Part shown: piece by piece, positions 36,325 to 45,288 of the stretch | How positions within the stretch are numbered: position 1 is the first letter of the stretch | Layout: each line of letters begins with the position of its first letter | DNA from: Thermodesulfobacteriota bacterium | GTDB lineage: Bacteria > Desulfobacterota > UBA8473 | Assembly (NCBI GenBank): GCA_040757775.1 | Contig: JBFLWQ010000018.1 | Coordinates: 1-64,000, forward strand | Reading direction: 5' to 3' | Length of the DNA stretch: 64,000 bases | The notes under the pieces: generated by a model | Told to the model about the DNA's origin: nothing | Database searches by the model: none | Seen by the model: the letters and a program-made list of their open reading frames with translations, nothing else | Translations under genes and position numbers: made by a program

Positions 36325-36714
36325 TCATCTGTTGAACAGGGACTTGATAGCGCGTAAGAAACTCTCCGCAGCCTGAATCGACCGCTCCGCTTGTGGCTGA
36401 GACACATGTGCTGTGCCCCCATAATCCCCAACATTGCGTATTTCAAAAAGCCAGTTCAAATCCTTGCCCTGTTCCTTGCTCAATTTCCCCGTCTTGACAA
36501 ATTGCTGATGAATCGAAGCAATGACCCCGCTATGCTTGCTGAAATCCAAACCCTCGTTCAGCAAAACCGCTGTGGCTCCGTAAAAGGCTGCATAATAAGC
36601 ACGCGACGCTGCAAAATCGTGGTAGCCTTTGACAGCCAGGTCTTTAGACGCCTGGATAGATTGCTCTGCTCGTTCAAGATTGGCGGCGATTTCGTGCTCG
36701 TATTCTGGAGTCAT
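36325..36714 (-). CDS. HEPN-domain protein of a HEPN/MNT pair
   Basis: The 129-residue all-helical protein has the UPF0332/HEPN pattern: ASRAYYAAFYGATAVLLNEG in the middle and EIRNVGDYGG near the end. The usual RxxxxxH toxin motif appears here as RNVGDYG without a clear His, so RNase activity is doubtful. It overlaps the upstream nucleotidyltransferase gene by 4 bp. HEPN/MNT pairs act as toxin-antitoxin systems in which the MNT modifies and silences the HEPN protein. Confidence 0.85.
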   Translation of the reverse strand: MTPEYEHEIAANLERAEQSIQASKDLAVKGYHDFAASRAYYAAFYGATAVLLNEGLDFSKHSGVIASIHQQFVKTGKLSKEQGKDLNWLFEIRNVGDYGGTAHVSQPQAERSIQAAESFLRAIKSLFNR

Positions 36715-37028
36715 ACCAGTATTCCTTCCCGTTTTGCGTTTCGATAGAGTTGAATAGTTCCGCGCTCAAATTCATCCGGAGGAACGGGTTTGGCAGAAAT
36801 AAGCTGCTCTGACTCTAACTGGATGGGATACAGCACATCTATAACTTGACGCAGTTCTGAAAAATAGTCGAAGGGTTTGCTTAACAAAACGAGCAAATCA
36901 ATGTCACTCATTGAGTCAGCTTGGTTGCGTGCTACAGACCCATACAGAATCAGACCCTTGAGTTGAGAACCATAGTGGCTTTCAAGAGCTGCTTTGCATT
37001 TTCTCACTACTTCACTTATTGTTGCCAT
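36711..37028 (-). CDS. MNT-type minimal nucleotidyltransferase antitoxin
   Basis: The 105-residue protein has the polymerase-beta-like motif GSVARNQADSMSDIDLLV, with both metal-binding aspartates. ATG 37028 is chosen since AAAGAGGG lies 8 nt upstream. It is the first gene of the HEPN/MNT pair and overlaps the HEPN start (ATGA). Confidence 0.85.
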   Translation of the reverse strand: MATISEVVRKCKAALESHYGSQLKGLILYGSVARNQADSMSDIDLLVLLSKPFDYFSELRQVIDVLYPIQLESEQLISAKPVPPDEFERGTIQLYRNAKREGILV

Positions 37029-37478
37029 TTGAATCACCCTCTTTCAATTCGTGCCACCGTCTCTTTCAGTGTTTCTTCTTTTTAACGAATAAAAGAGCTC
37101 TCTCATTTCGACTGCGCCCATTGCCTTTTATTCCTTCTATCCCTCTCTATAAATCCTTCTTCATACTCAAAAGGCAAAGGCAATTTCCTTGCGGTTTTCA
37201 AAGTAGTTTTTCAATGTTTTTATGTCCATATTCTCCTTTTTTTCCGGCGGTTTCCCCGCTGTATAATATGGTGAAGTGTACCCGGTATGATGGCTCTTAC
37301 TATCCGTGCCATCTTTGAAATCTTACCGACATCTTCTAAGAATGTCAAGAATTAAGCGTACAAGGAAAAGCAGATTTGAGTTGCAAATTTCGGATTGAGG
37401 TGTTACAAAAAAGTTCTGAAAAGGGGTACTTTTCCAAAGCTCTCAGAGCTATCACAGGAATTACATGGAGTATACTTC
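37029..37478. other. Intergenic region, no convincing gene
   Basis: An open frame at 37019-37318 has low-complexity hydrophobic content and no ribosome site and I do not regard it as a gene. A hairpin-like sequence near 37418-37445 resembles that in the livM-livH gap. Otherwise nothing is seen. Confidence 0.4.
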
Positions 37479-37715
37479 TTGAAGACTATAGAGAGATATT
37501 TCAGGGTTCAAAAAGAGAATATTGCGTTCATAAAGTTTATTCTCGAAGCCTATGATGGGATGGCAGTGATGAGAACATTAGACCCCTTTGAAGGTGTGGT
37601 TGAACTAATAATAGCCCCTGATTTTGAAAGGGAAGTGAACGAACTACTGGATAACCTGAGGGGCGAGTTTGAAGTGCAGCCCATTAACCCCCCAACAGAT
37701 ATAAAAGAGTTATAG
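37479..37715 (+). CDS. DUF4911-like small protein
   Basis: The protein (78 residues from TTG 37479) reads MKTIERYFRVQKENIAFIKF, then LEAYDGMAVMRTLDP and VVELIIAPDFEREV. This is the DUF4911 pattern, and related proteins are short and cytosolic with no known role. TTG 37479 follows GGAG by 9 nt. The frame is open back to a TTG at 37395, but that stretch passes through a hairpin-like repeat. The gene is convergent with the creatininase-family gene. Confidence 0.6.
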   Translation: MKTIERYFRVQKENIAFIKFILEAYDGMAVMRTLDPFEGVVELIIAPDFEREVNELLDNLRGEFEVQPINPPTDIKEL

Positions 37716-37736
37716 CGTCAAATTTTTCCTTTCTCC

Positions 37737-38456
37737 CTATCCTTTGAATTTCTCAAATTCCTCTTTTAAGTTGACGATTTTATTCACTGCTACATCAAAT
37801 ATCCTTTTGCCTTTATCATCACTGGCTTTTTTAGGGTCACCCCAAACACCTGTAGGCCAGTATTTTCTTTTATCCCTTACCAAAAAATAAGGGGGCATCT
37901 GGGGGCAGGAACTCTCTCCCAACCCTTTCACCAGGTGTGGCTTTAAGTATAGTATCAGAGACGTCTCCAATTCCCCGGCATGACCGTCTCCCTCAGTCTC
38001 AATAACATCCAAACATTCCTTCTCGATCAGGTCAAATAATGAAACTACAGCAATATTTACTTCAGGGAGTTCATTGAGTAACAACTCTCCGACTTCAGTC
38101 AGGGAGGACATATGTGTTCCACCGGCATGACCGGATATTATTATAAAATTTCTCATCTTCTGGGTATAAAGGGATGTCACCATCTCTTTAACAAGACTCC
38201 TAAAGGTATCTCCTGAAATGTTAATGGTGCCTGGATGTTGGCTTGTACTGCGGCATAACCCGAAGAAAACAGGAGGGGCTACAAATACATCCACCTTCCT
38301 GGCTGCTTCTTTTACCATTTCATATACATGAATCATGTCTGTAGCCAGAGGAAGGTGGGGGCCGTGTTCCTCTGTGGTTCCGACAGGCAAAATAACTGTT
38401 TTAGTTTTTTTCAACCCTTCTTCAAATTCAGTCATCGTCATCTCCTGAATTATCAT
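37737..38456 (-). CDS. Creatininase-family amidohydrolase
   Basis: The 239-residue protein has the metal-site motifs VGTTEEHGPHLPLATD (residues about 25-40), SGHAGGTH and GDGHAGELETS. These are typical of creatinine amidohydrolase relatives, a family that also includes FAPy deformylase and the mycofactocin peptidase MftE. The substrate is not determined. It is a single gene with its own promoter region of 370 bp upstream. Confidence 0.85.
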   Translation of the reverse strand: MIIQEMTMTEFEEGLKKTKTVILPVGTTEEHGPHLPLATDMIHVYEMVKEAARKVDVFVAPPVFFGLCRSTSQHPGTINISGDTFRSLVKEMVTSLYTQKMRNFIIISGHAGGTHMSSLTEVGELLLNELPEVNIAVVSLFDLIEKECLDVIETEGDGHAGELETSLILYLKPHLVKGLGESSCPQMPPYFLVRDKRKYWPTGVWGDPKKASDDKGKRIFDVAVNKIVNLKEEFEKFKG

Positions 38457-38631
38457 ATTTGACCTCCGTTATGGGATATGTTTTTACTGGACATATACAT
38501 GAACTTATTCTAACATCAAAACTTAATTATTAATATCACAGCAATTTCAGATGGTCAACATATCCCTGTAACCGTTCACGGTTCTCAGTTTAAAGTTCAC
38601 GGTTTGTATTCAATGAATTATATAAAGCTTA

Positions 38632-38756
38632 GTAGCCTGTTTCATAAATACGGTCACATAAGAATAATCCACCCCCACCCTGCCCTCCCCCTTTGAGGGG
38701 GAGGGTTTGGGCGGGGGTGAAGCCGAAAATACGTTAGCGAATTTATGAACCGGGGT
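38632..38756. repeat. GC-rich inverted-repeat element
   Basis: A strong hairpin (CCCTCCCCCT TTG AGGGGGAGGG with further pairing outside) is framed by a second inverted pair (TTCATAAAT and ATTTATGAA). The layout resembles a small REP or MITE-like insertion. The remaining intergenic sequence holds no gene. Confidence 0.65.
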
Positions 38757-38828
38757 ACTTAGATTCAAGTTTTTGCCAACTGTTAACTGCAAACCGTAAA
38801 CTGTGAACGGATAACCGGATAAAATGAA

Positions 38829-40163
38829 ATGAAGCCCAAAAACTCAAAGTATCCTGTCAAGAAGCTCGTTTTATGTGATTTTGATGGAACAATTACCAAG
38901 GAAGACGTCGGGTATGATTTTCTGAACAGGTTCACAAGGGAAAGCTGGGAAGACATTGATAGAGACTATCGAGCAGGTAAGATAGGCTCAAGGGATGCAT
39001 ATGCCAGAATTGCCAGACTGATAGTCGGCACAGAAGAAGAAATGGTGGATTTCATATGTCATCACTCAACATTGGATCCCTACTTTAAAGAATTCTATAA
39101 CTCCTGTAAAGACAAGGAAATTGATTTCAAGATTGTAAGTGACGGCTTTGGTTTGTATATCAATGCATTGCTTAACTACCACAATATCAGTGATATTGAA
39201 TACTTCGCCAATAGAATTATATTCAAGGGCAAAGATAGTATAGAGATAGAATTTCCCTTCTACAACCCTGAGTGTGGTAGTTGCGGGAATTGTAAAAGAA
39301 CAATATTAAAAAGATTCCGGGGCCAATATGACCATATTATATTCATCGGTAACGGACTATCCGATAAATGCATCGCTGAAGAGGCTGATGAGGTATATGC
39401 AAAAGACACCCTTTACTCTCACTGTATCGAGAAGATAATCCCCTGTTGGAATTATAGCAACTTTTCAGATGCAAAGAAAATCCTATCCAAAGGTATCAGA
39501 GGAGTAATCTTTGATTTGGATGGGACGTTAATTAACTCTGTTGACTCGATCCATGAGGGGTTCAATTATGTTCTAAAATCTTTTGGCTATCAGCCGATTA
39601 AAATCAGTACATTAAAGGCACTATTTCAAAACTCTATAGTGAATACTATGAATCAACTCGTTAGTCCTGGTGAACTCGATGACGCAATGAGATTATTCAA
39701 GGAAAAATATATTGAACTAATAGCGGACACCCCGCCCCTGTTTTCGGATGTAAGACAGGTTGTTAAGAGCCTGAAGAATTCAGGGTTAGCTCTGGGAATA
39801 GCAACAAATATGGAAGGAAGATATGCCAAAAAAATCTTGAGACAATCAAAGATTGAAGGATATTTTGAAGCGGTAATTGGAGTTGATGACCATGGAAAAC
39901 CAAAACCTGATCCAGATGTCATCTTTGATGCTCTAAGGGGCATGAACTTACCGGAGGAAGATGTGGTATTTGTCGGAGATTCAATGATTGACATTGAAAC
40001 AGGCAAGAACGCAGGGGTTGATGTGTATGCTGTACCTACAGGGTTTGAAACGAGAGAGACTCTGTCGCTAAATATGCCCAGGAGGATATTGAACCGGTTG
40101 AAAGACCTGATAGAGATAGTTGAAGATAGGTTCCCTGATGAACAGTACTGCCGATTCATGTAA
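38829..40163 (+). CDS. Tandem HAD-superfamily phosphatase fusion
   Basis: The 444-residue protein fuses two HAD phosphatases. The first (about 10-215) has DFDGT with D17 and D19 as nucleophile and acid, and resembles phosphoserine-phosphatase/MtnX-type enzymes. A CxxCxxC-like insert (CGSCGNC) is an unusual metal-binding candidate. The second (about 222-435) has DLDGT with D229 and D231 and the later motifs KPKPDPD and VGDSMIDIETG, as in phosphoglycolate phosphatase or PpaX. The next gene starts inside its last codons, so the two are translationally linked. Substrates are unknown. Confidence 0.85.
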   Translation: MKPKNSKYPVKKLVLCDFDGTITKEDVGYDFLNRFTRESWEDIDRDYRAGKIGSRDAYARIARLIVGTEEEMVDFICHHSTLDPYFKEFYNSCKDKEIDFKIVSDGFGLYINALLNYHNISDIEYFANRIIFKGKDSIEIEFPFYNPECGSCGNCKRTILKRFRGQYDHIIFIGNGLSDKCIAEEADEVYAKDTLYSHCIEKIIPCWNYSNFSDAKKILSKGIRGVIFDLDGTLINSVDSIHEGFNYVLKSFGYQPIKISTLKALFQNSIVNTMNQLVSPGELDDAMRLFKEKYIELIADTPPLFSDVRQVVKSLKNSGLALGIATNMEGRYAKKILRQSKIEGYFEAVIGVDDHGKPKPDPDVIFDALRGMNLPEEDVVFVGDSMIDIETGKNAGVDVYAVPTGFETRETLSLNMPRRILNRLKDLIEIVEDRFPDEQYCRFM

Positions 40164-41283
40164 GTCAAAAGTAGCTATAGTAAAGTGTAAAGATTATCAG
40201 GAAGAAAAGGTCTATGAGGCTGTCAGGGAATCCGTTGACCTTCTGGGGGGAATTGGGGGTTTTATCAGGAATGGGGACAGGGTTTTACTCAAGCCCAACC
40301 TGCTTTCAGGCAAAACGCCAGAGAATGCTGTTACTACCCATCCAGCTGTTGTATCCGCGGTTGTCAGGCTGGTTAAAGAGGCCGGGGGAATTCCCTGTAT
40401 TGGAGACAGTCCGGGCGTTGGAGGCCTAAAAAGGGTCGCTGAAAAGACTGGGATTAAAGAAGTCGTTGATACAATGGGGGTTAAGCTTGTAGAATTCGAC
40501 AAGGTAGTAGACGTAAACAATAAAAAAGGGCATATATTTAAGAGGTTTGAAGTGGCTAAAGCCTTTTTAGAGGCTGACGTTATCATAAATCTTCCCAAAC
40601 TCAAGACACACGGCCAGATGCTCCTTACACTCTGCGTTAAGAACAATTTTGGCTTTGTTGTGGGTAACAGAAAGGCAAAGTGGCACCTGAAAGCAGGGAT
40701 AGATGTGAATTTTTTTGCCCAAATGCTTCTTGATCTTTATCTTCTGATCCAGCCTCAATTGACCATAATGGATGGGATTGTTGCAATGGAAGGGGACGGG
40801 CCCGGGAGTGGTACCCCCAGAAAGGTGGGGCTTATATTTGCGGGTATCGACTGTGTGGCCATTGACACTGTGATATGTCAAACCCTTGGCATTCCGTCAG
40901 ACGATATTTATACCATCAGGGCAGCAAGGCAGAAAGGGATAGGCAAAACTGACTTAAAAGAAATTAATGTGCTGGGAGAGGATTTGAAAAAGATAAATAT
41001 AAGAGATTTTAATCTGCCAAAAACCCATGATATCGGATTTCGTATTCCCAAATTTCTGTCCAATTTTTTAAAGAATATTATGACCTCAATGCCAGAAATA
41101 GATTACACAAAATGCAGATTATGCCAGGTTTGTGTTGATTCATGTCCCTCCCAAACTATGAAGACTGCAAATGGGAAGATAAACATAGATTATAAGACCT
41201 GCATCAGATGTTTTTGCTGTCAGGAACTTTGCCCTGAAGGGGCAGTAGGTATAAAACGAGGTTGGTTATCGAATATCCTGTAA
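40138..41283 (+). CDS. DUF362 protein with C-terminal ferredoxin domain
   Basis: The 381-residue protein has a DUF362 domain (LLKPNLLSGKTPENAVTTHP, IINLPKLKTHGQM, IDTVICQTLG) followed by two [4Fe-4S] motifs, CRLCQVCVDSCP and CIRCFCCQELCP. Such proteins are frequent in anaerobes and presumed to be electron carriers or metal-handling factors. ATG 40138 overlaps the end of the HAD fusion by 26 bp. A TTG at 40120 is the longer option. Confidence 0.87.
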   Translation: MNSTADSCKSKVAIVKCKDYQEEKVYEAVRESVDLLGGIGGFIRNGDRVLLKPNLLSGKTPENAVTTHPAVVSAVVRLVKEAGGIPCIGDSPGVGGLKRVAEKTGIKEVVDTMGVKLVEFDKVVDVNNKKGHIFKRFEVAKAFLEADVIINLPKLKTHGQMLLTLCVKNNFGFVVGNRKAKWHLKAGIDVNFFAQMLLDLYLLIQPQLTIMDGIVAMEGDGPGSGTPRKVGLIFAGIDCVAIDTVICQTLGIPSDDIYTIRAARQKGIGKTDLKEINVLGEDLKKINIRDFNLPKTHDIGFRIPKFLSNFLKNIMTSMPEIDYTKCRLCQVCVDSCPSQTMKTANGKINIDYKTCIRCFCCQELCPEGAVGIKRGWLSNIL

Positions 41284-41396
41284 CATACCTGTTAAAATGC
41301 AACTTTGCACTTTGTATTTGACGATATGAGATATAGATGGTAGTTTTTAGAAGATATAGAGCCGAAACCTGTAAAACACTAGAAAGGAGATAATCT

Positions 41397-42080
41397 GTGG
41401 AACAGATAAATATCAATCTGAAGAAAGAACAGGAAGCTTCTCTGGCTCGGCCACGCTACAAATACTCACTGGCAGCTCGATGTTTTTTTCTCTCAATGGA
41501 CCTGGTTACAGGCAGGAAAGTGACCCTTGCTAAAACAAAGCTTATCGAAACACTTGCCAGCATTCCCTATCGGGCATGGGAAATTCGTCAATATGCACGT
41601 ATGACACAGCATTATCGAAACCAGGAGATGGTGCAACATGCCCGCAGGATCATGGTATGGGGACGGGAAGCACAGGACAACGAATATTGGCACTTGCTTG
41701 TTATTAATGAGAAAATGAAAGAAGATGGCATTAAGGACCCGTGGTACTTATTCCCTGTTATACCCTTTGTGATGGTCTGCTTTTATGTTATGTTAACACG
41801 GACAATGGCACTGCTTAATATCCGCAGGGCATTCCTGTTTAATGCAGAGTTCGAAGATCACGCCGAACACGTGTATGCGCAGTTTGTTAAAGAAAACCCC
41901 GAATGGGAAAAACAGTCTGTCAATAATGAGCTGGTAAAACAGTACGGCGTTTTTAATACTTGGGCAGATGTGTTCAGGCGCATTGGACTTGATGAACGCG
42001 ACCACATGAACAGCAGTTTTTTATTCTGTGGTAAACCCGAAAACATTGTAGAATACGATGGCATGCCGATAATTAAATAG
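41397..42080 (+). CDS. Alternative-oxidase-like diiron protein
   Basis: The 227-residue protein matches the AOX/PTOX quinol oxidase layout: LIETLASIPYRAWE (first helix Glu), REAQDNEYWHLLV (the ExxH helix), a membrane-facing hydrophobic stretch FPVIPFVMVCFYVML, NAEFEDHAEHVYAQFV and finally GLDERDHMN. Several Glu/His diiron ligands are therefore visible, although the third helix reads differently from plants and proteobacteria. AOX passes quinol electrons to oxygen, which is odd in an otherwise anaerobic gene set. It may protect the oxygen-sensitive GREs. GTG 41397 has AAAGGAGA upstream. Confidence 0.75.
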   Translation: MEQININLKKEQEASLARPRYKYSLAARCFFLSMDLVTGRKVTLAKTKLIETLASIPYRAWEIRQYARMTQHYRNQEMVQHARRIMVWGREAQDNEYWHLLVINEKMKEDGIKDPWYLFPVIPFVMVCFYVMLTRTMALLNIRRAFLFNAEFEDHAEHVYAQFVKENPEWEKQSVNNELVKQYGVFNTWADVFRRIGLDERDHMNSSFLFCGKPENIVEYDGMPIIK

Positions 42081-42202
42081 CCTGGTTCTTCCGCGTAATC
42101 TGGATTATCGACATCCCCCTTCTGACAGTTGTTCTAGATTTTGTGCCCAATTACCTGGGACACTTTTGTATAATTGTATAAATATAAAGGAGGTTTTTTT
42201 CA

Positions 42203-43576
42203 ATGCCTAAAGATCTATGGAATGAGAAAATGGAGACCATCTCCCGGGAAGAACTGGAGAGAATAAGGCTGGAAAGGTTGGGCATCCAGTTAAAGTACTG
42301 CTACAGTCATTCTGAATACTATAAAAAGAAATTTGACGAGGTTGGGTTCAAGCCGGAAGACATCAATAGCTGGGAAGATTTCCGGAAGCTGCCGGTTCTC
42401 ATGAACAAAGAGGATGAGCGGGCGGGTCAGCAGGAATCCATGGAAAGGTTTGGACACCCCTTCGGGATGCATCTTTGTACCGCCCCTGAAAAAATCATAT
42501 CAGCAAACGGCACTACCGGCACGACAGGGCTTCCTACCTTTACCTATTCCTTCACAAGGCAAGACCTCGATACACTTATTGAAGGTATGTGCCGCGTATA
42601 CTGGCTTTTAGGCTTCAGACCCGGGAACAGAATACTCTATGCCTTTCCCTTGAGCGGAGGGATAAGCACAAGCGGGGGGATATGGATTAATCCGCTGCGG
42701 CATATGGGGTGCCTTCCTCTGGAGATTGGTGCCGAGGCGGGAATAGAACGCATACTGAGAATGGCTACACTGACCAATCCTACCGTCCTGATGGCTTCTC
42801 CATCTTTTGCTATGTCTCTTGCAGAGAAATGTAAAGAAGTGACGGGAAAGGAGATAAAAGAACTGGGGTTTAAGAAGCTTCTCCTTACCGGCGAACCCGG
42901 ACTCGGTATACCGGCTATTCGCGGGAAGATGGAGAGCGCTTATGCTGCAAGGTGGTATGAGTGGACGGGGGTTATGGGAGAAACACTGTGCGGGTCATGT
43001 GATGCGGAACAATACCAGGGGGTCCACGAGGTTATTCCCGAAACACACATTTACCTTGAAGACCTCATTGACCCGGTTACTAAGAAATCTATCGAGGTGA
43101 GAGACGGAGCCACCGGCGAGGGAATTTTTACCTCTTTGCATCGTGAAGGAACACCTTACATCAAATATGCCTATGGCGACATAATCCAGGTCTTTACCAA
43201 GCCATGTGAGTGCGGTTACCCTGGTCCTGGGTACAGGTACAGGATTATGGGAAGGATTGATGATATGCTGGTTGTAGACGGAACAATGGTTCTCCCGTCA
43301 ATGGTAAAGAATGCTGTCACCTCTTTTGTACCCAGAGTGACCGGTGAGATGCGGATAGTTCTGACTGAGAAGCCCCCCTATTTAAAGTCACCCTTAAAGC
43401 TGAAGTTAGAACATGGGACTGATATTGTATTTGAGACTATGGAAGATCTATCAAGAGAGATAAAGGTGAAAATACAAAGGGACCTAAATATTTCATGTGA
43501 AATCGAGTTCCTCCCCCCGGGTTCTCTGGAACGGTCCGCGTGGAAAACCCCAATTTTTGATAAAAAATATGAGTAG
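42203..43576 (+). CDS. Phenylacetate-CoA ligase-like AMP-binding protein
   Basis: The 457-residue protein is of the PaaK type: an AMP-binding P-loop in NGTTGTTGLPTF near residue 97-108, the later YGDIIQ, and a C-terminal lid with MGRIDDMLVVDGTMVLPS. PaaK-type ligases activate aryl acids as CoA thioesters, passing through an acyl adenylate. AAAGGAGG precedes the ATG. It is followed by a second ligase of another branch and a GRE, consistent with a catabolic operon for an aromatic or related acid. The precise acid cannot be read from sequence. Confidence 0.88.
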   Translation: MPKDLWNEKMETISREELERIRLERLGIQLKYCYSHSEYYKKKFDEVGFKPEDINSWEDFRKLPVLMNKEDERAGQQESMERFGHPFGMHLCTAPEKIISANGTTGTTGLPTFTYSFTRQDLDTLIEGMCRVYWLLGFRPGNRILYAFPLSGGISTSGGIWINPLRHMGCLPLEIGAEAGIERILRMATLTNPTVLMASPSFAMSLAEKCKEVTGKEIKELGFKKLLLTGEPGLGIPAIRGKMESAYAARWYEWTGVMGETLCGSCDAEQYQGVHEVIPETHIYLEDLIDPVTKKSIEVRDGATGEGIFTSLHREGTPYIKYAYGDIIQVFTKPCECGYPGPGYRYRIMGRIDDMLVVDGTMVLPSMVKNAVTSFVPRVTGEMRIVLTEKPPYLKSPLKLKLEHGTDIVFETMEDLSREIKVKIQRDLNISCEIEFLPPGSLERSAWKTPIFDKKYE

Positions 43577-43663
43577 AAGCAGGGTGAATACAGGGGGCAG
43601 AGAGAAGGGCAGTATTTTTATCTGGTTTGAACAATACGGCATGAATAAATAGGAGGGGAAAGC

Positions 43664-45196
43664 ATGATAAAAGATATCCTCAAGAGCAACGCGAGAAGGT
43701 ATCCTGATAAAACAGCAATAATTTTCAAAGATACAAGGTATACTTACAGGGAATTTAATGACCGTATCAATAGGCTTGCAAATGGACTGGTCAATTCTGG
43801 ATTGAGGAAGGGAGATTGGATAGCTATAGTTACTGATGACTGCATTCAGCAGGTGGAGATATTTTGGGCAGGGGCAAAGACTGGAATAGTATCATCTATT
43901 CTCAACCCTGGTATATCCGATAGGGACCTTTCCCACATTATCGGCAATGGCAATGCCAGTGCGGTCGTGTGCAGTTATAAATATAAGGACAAAATCGAAT
44001 CTCTGCGCCCCCAGCTCGGGAGTGTAAAAGAGTTTATCCTGTTTGGGGCATCAGGCGGGAAAGGCTTTAAAAGCTATGATAGCCTTATTTCGTCATCGTC
44101 TCCCCAGGAACCAGAGGCTGAAATCAGTGAAGACGATTTGCTATACTTTGCCAATACGAGTGGAACAACGGGGCTACCAAAACAGGTAATGCATACATAT
44201 AAGAGCCTGCTTGCAACAGCCCTTATGGATCTGAATGCTCTGAATTACGATATCAGGGCAGGGAATGTTTTCCTTGTTGCAGCTCCTCTATTTTGGGGTT
44301 ATATGATTGCCCGAACATCAATTCCCCCCTTCTATGCAGGTTGTCCGTTGGTTATCCCACCTGATTTTACACCTGAGGGTCTTCTCGAGATTATTCAAAG
44401 AGAGCGCGTAACAAACATCCTCACGGGCACAGCCTTTTTTCAACCTATCATTGACTACCCTGGCTTAGAAAAATATGACTGCTCCAGCTTGCGCAATATA
44501 TTTACCTACGGATATTTTCCTCCGGAAATATGGCAAAAGGCAATAGAACTTTTTGGGCGCATCTTTCTTTTAGGTTATGGTCTCAGTGAGATAGGGCTGA
44601 TCTCTCTACTCCCTCCTGACGACTTCATCTTTGAGGGTCCCCAGGAGAAAGTAAAGCGTGTAAGGTCCTGCGGAAAGGAGGGATTTTGTGTTGAGGCAAG
44701 AGTAATAAATGACCAGGGAGAAGACGTTAAGCCAGGCGAGGTTGGTGAGGTTATTGCTAAGGCGGACAGTCTGATGAAAGGTTACTGGAACAATCCTCAG
44801 GCAACAGGGCAGACTATACGGAATGATTATATCTATACCGGGGATTTAGCCACAATAGATGAAGACGGATATATTTTCCTTGTGGGCAGAAAGAAGGACA
44901 GCATTACTACCCAGGGAAAGATGCTCCTGCCCCTTGAAATAGAGGAGGTCATCTTGCAGCATCCACAAGTTCTTGAGGTGGCAGTAATAGGCGTGCCAGA
45001 TAAACAGCTGGGGGAGGCAGTTACAGCAATAGTGGTAAAAAGGAATGGTGACATCACTGAAGAAGAGATCATTGAACTTTGTCGGGGAAAACTCCCCGAC
45101 TATGCTGTTCCCCGGTCTGTAGATTTCGTCGAAAGCTTACCCAAGACTGGCTCAGGCAGGGTGCAAAGATACAAATTACGAGAGAGATACTTATAG
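43664..45196 (+). CDS. AMP-dependent acyl-CoA synthetase
   Basis: The 510-residue enzyme has all ANL motifs: NTSGTTGLPKQ (P-loop), YGYFPPEIW, GYGLSEIG, TGDLATIDEDGYIFLVGRKK, and a C-terminal GSGRVQRYKLRE holding the catalytic Lys. It activates a carboxylic acid to its CoA ester. A decayed copy lies at 2649-3593, where the C-terminal domains match closely. AGGAGGGG stands before the ATG. Its position between a PaaK-like ligase and a GRE suggests it acts on a product or substrate of the same pathway. Confidence 0.9.
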   Translation: MIKDILKSNARRYPDKTAIIFKDTRYTYREFNDRINRLANGLVNSGLRKGDWIAIVTDDCIQQVEIFWAGAKTGIVSSILNPGISDRDLSHIIGNGNASAVVCSYKYKDKIESLRPQLGSVKEFILFGASGGKGFKSYDSLISSSSPQEPEAEISEDDLLYFANTSGTTGLPKQVMHTYKSLLATALMDLNALNYDIRAGNVFLVAAPLFWGYMIARTSIPPFYAGCPLVIPPDFTPEGLLEIIQRERVTNILTGTAFFQPIIDYPGLEKYDCSSLRNIFTYGYFPPEIWQKAIELFGRIFLLGYGLSEIGLISLLPPDDFIFEGPQEKVKRVRSCGKEGFCVEARVINDQGEDVKPGEVGEVIAKADSLMKGYWNNPQATGQTIRNDYIYTGDLATIDEDGYIFLVGRKKDSITTQGKMLLPLEIEEVILQHPQVLEVAVIGVPDKQLGEAVTAIVVKRNGDITEEEIIELCRGKLPDYAVPRSVDFVESLPKTGSGRVQRYKLRERYL

Positions 45197-45288
45197 CTTC
45201 AGTGGCTAATGGTTTATATAACAATAAAAAAGGGGCTTATCCTCAATATTGAGGGAACAATGACCACCCTTTGAATGGAGGATGAAAA

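Noticed and set aside
37019-37318. 99-codon open frame on the + strand
   Set aside because: No ribosome site, no recognisable pattern, and it begins inside the 5' end of the divergent MNT gene.
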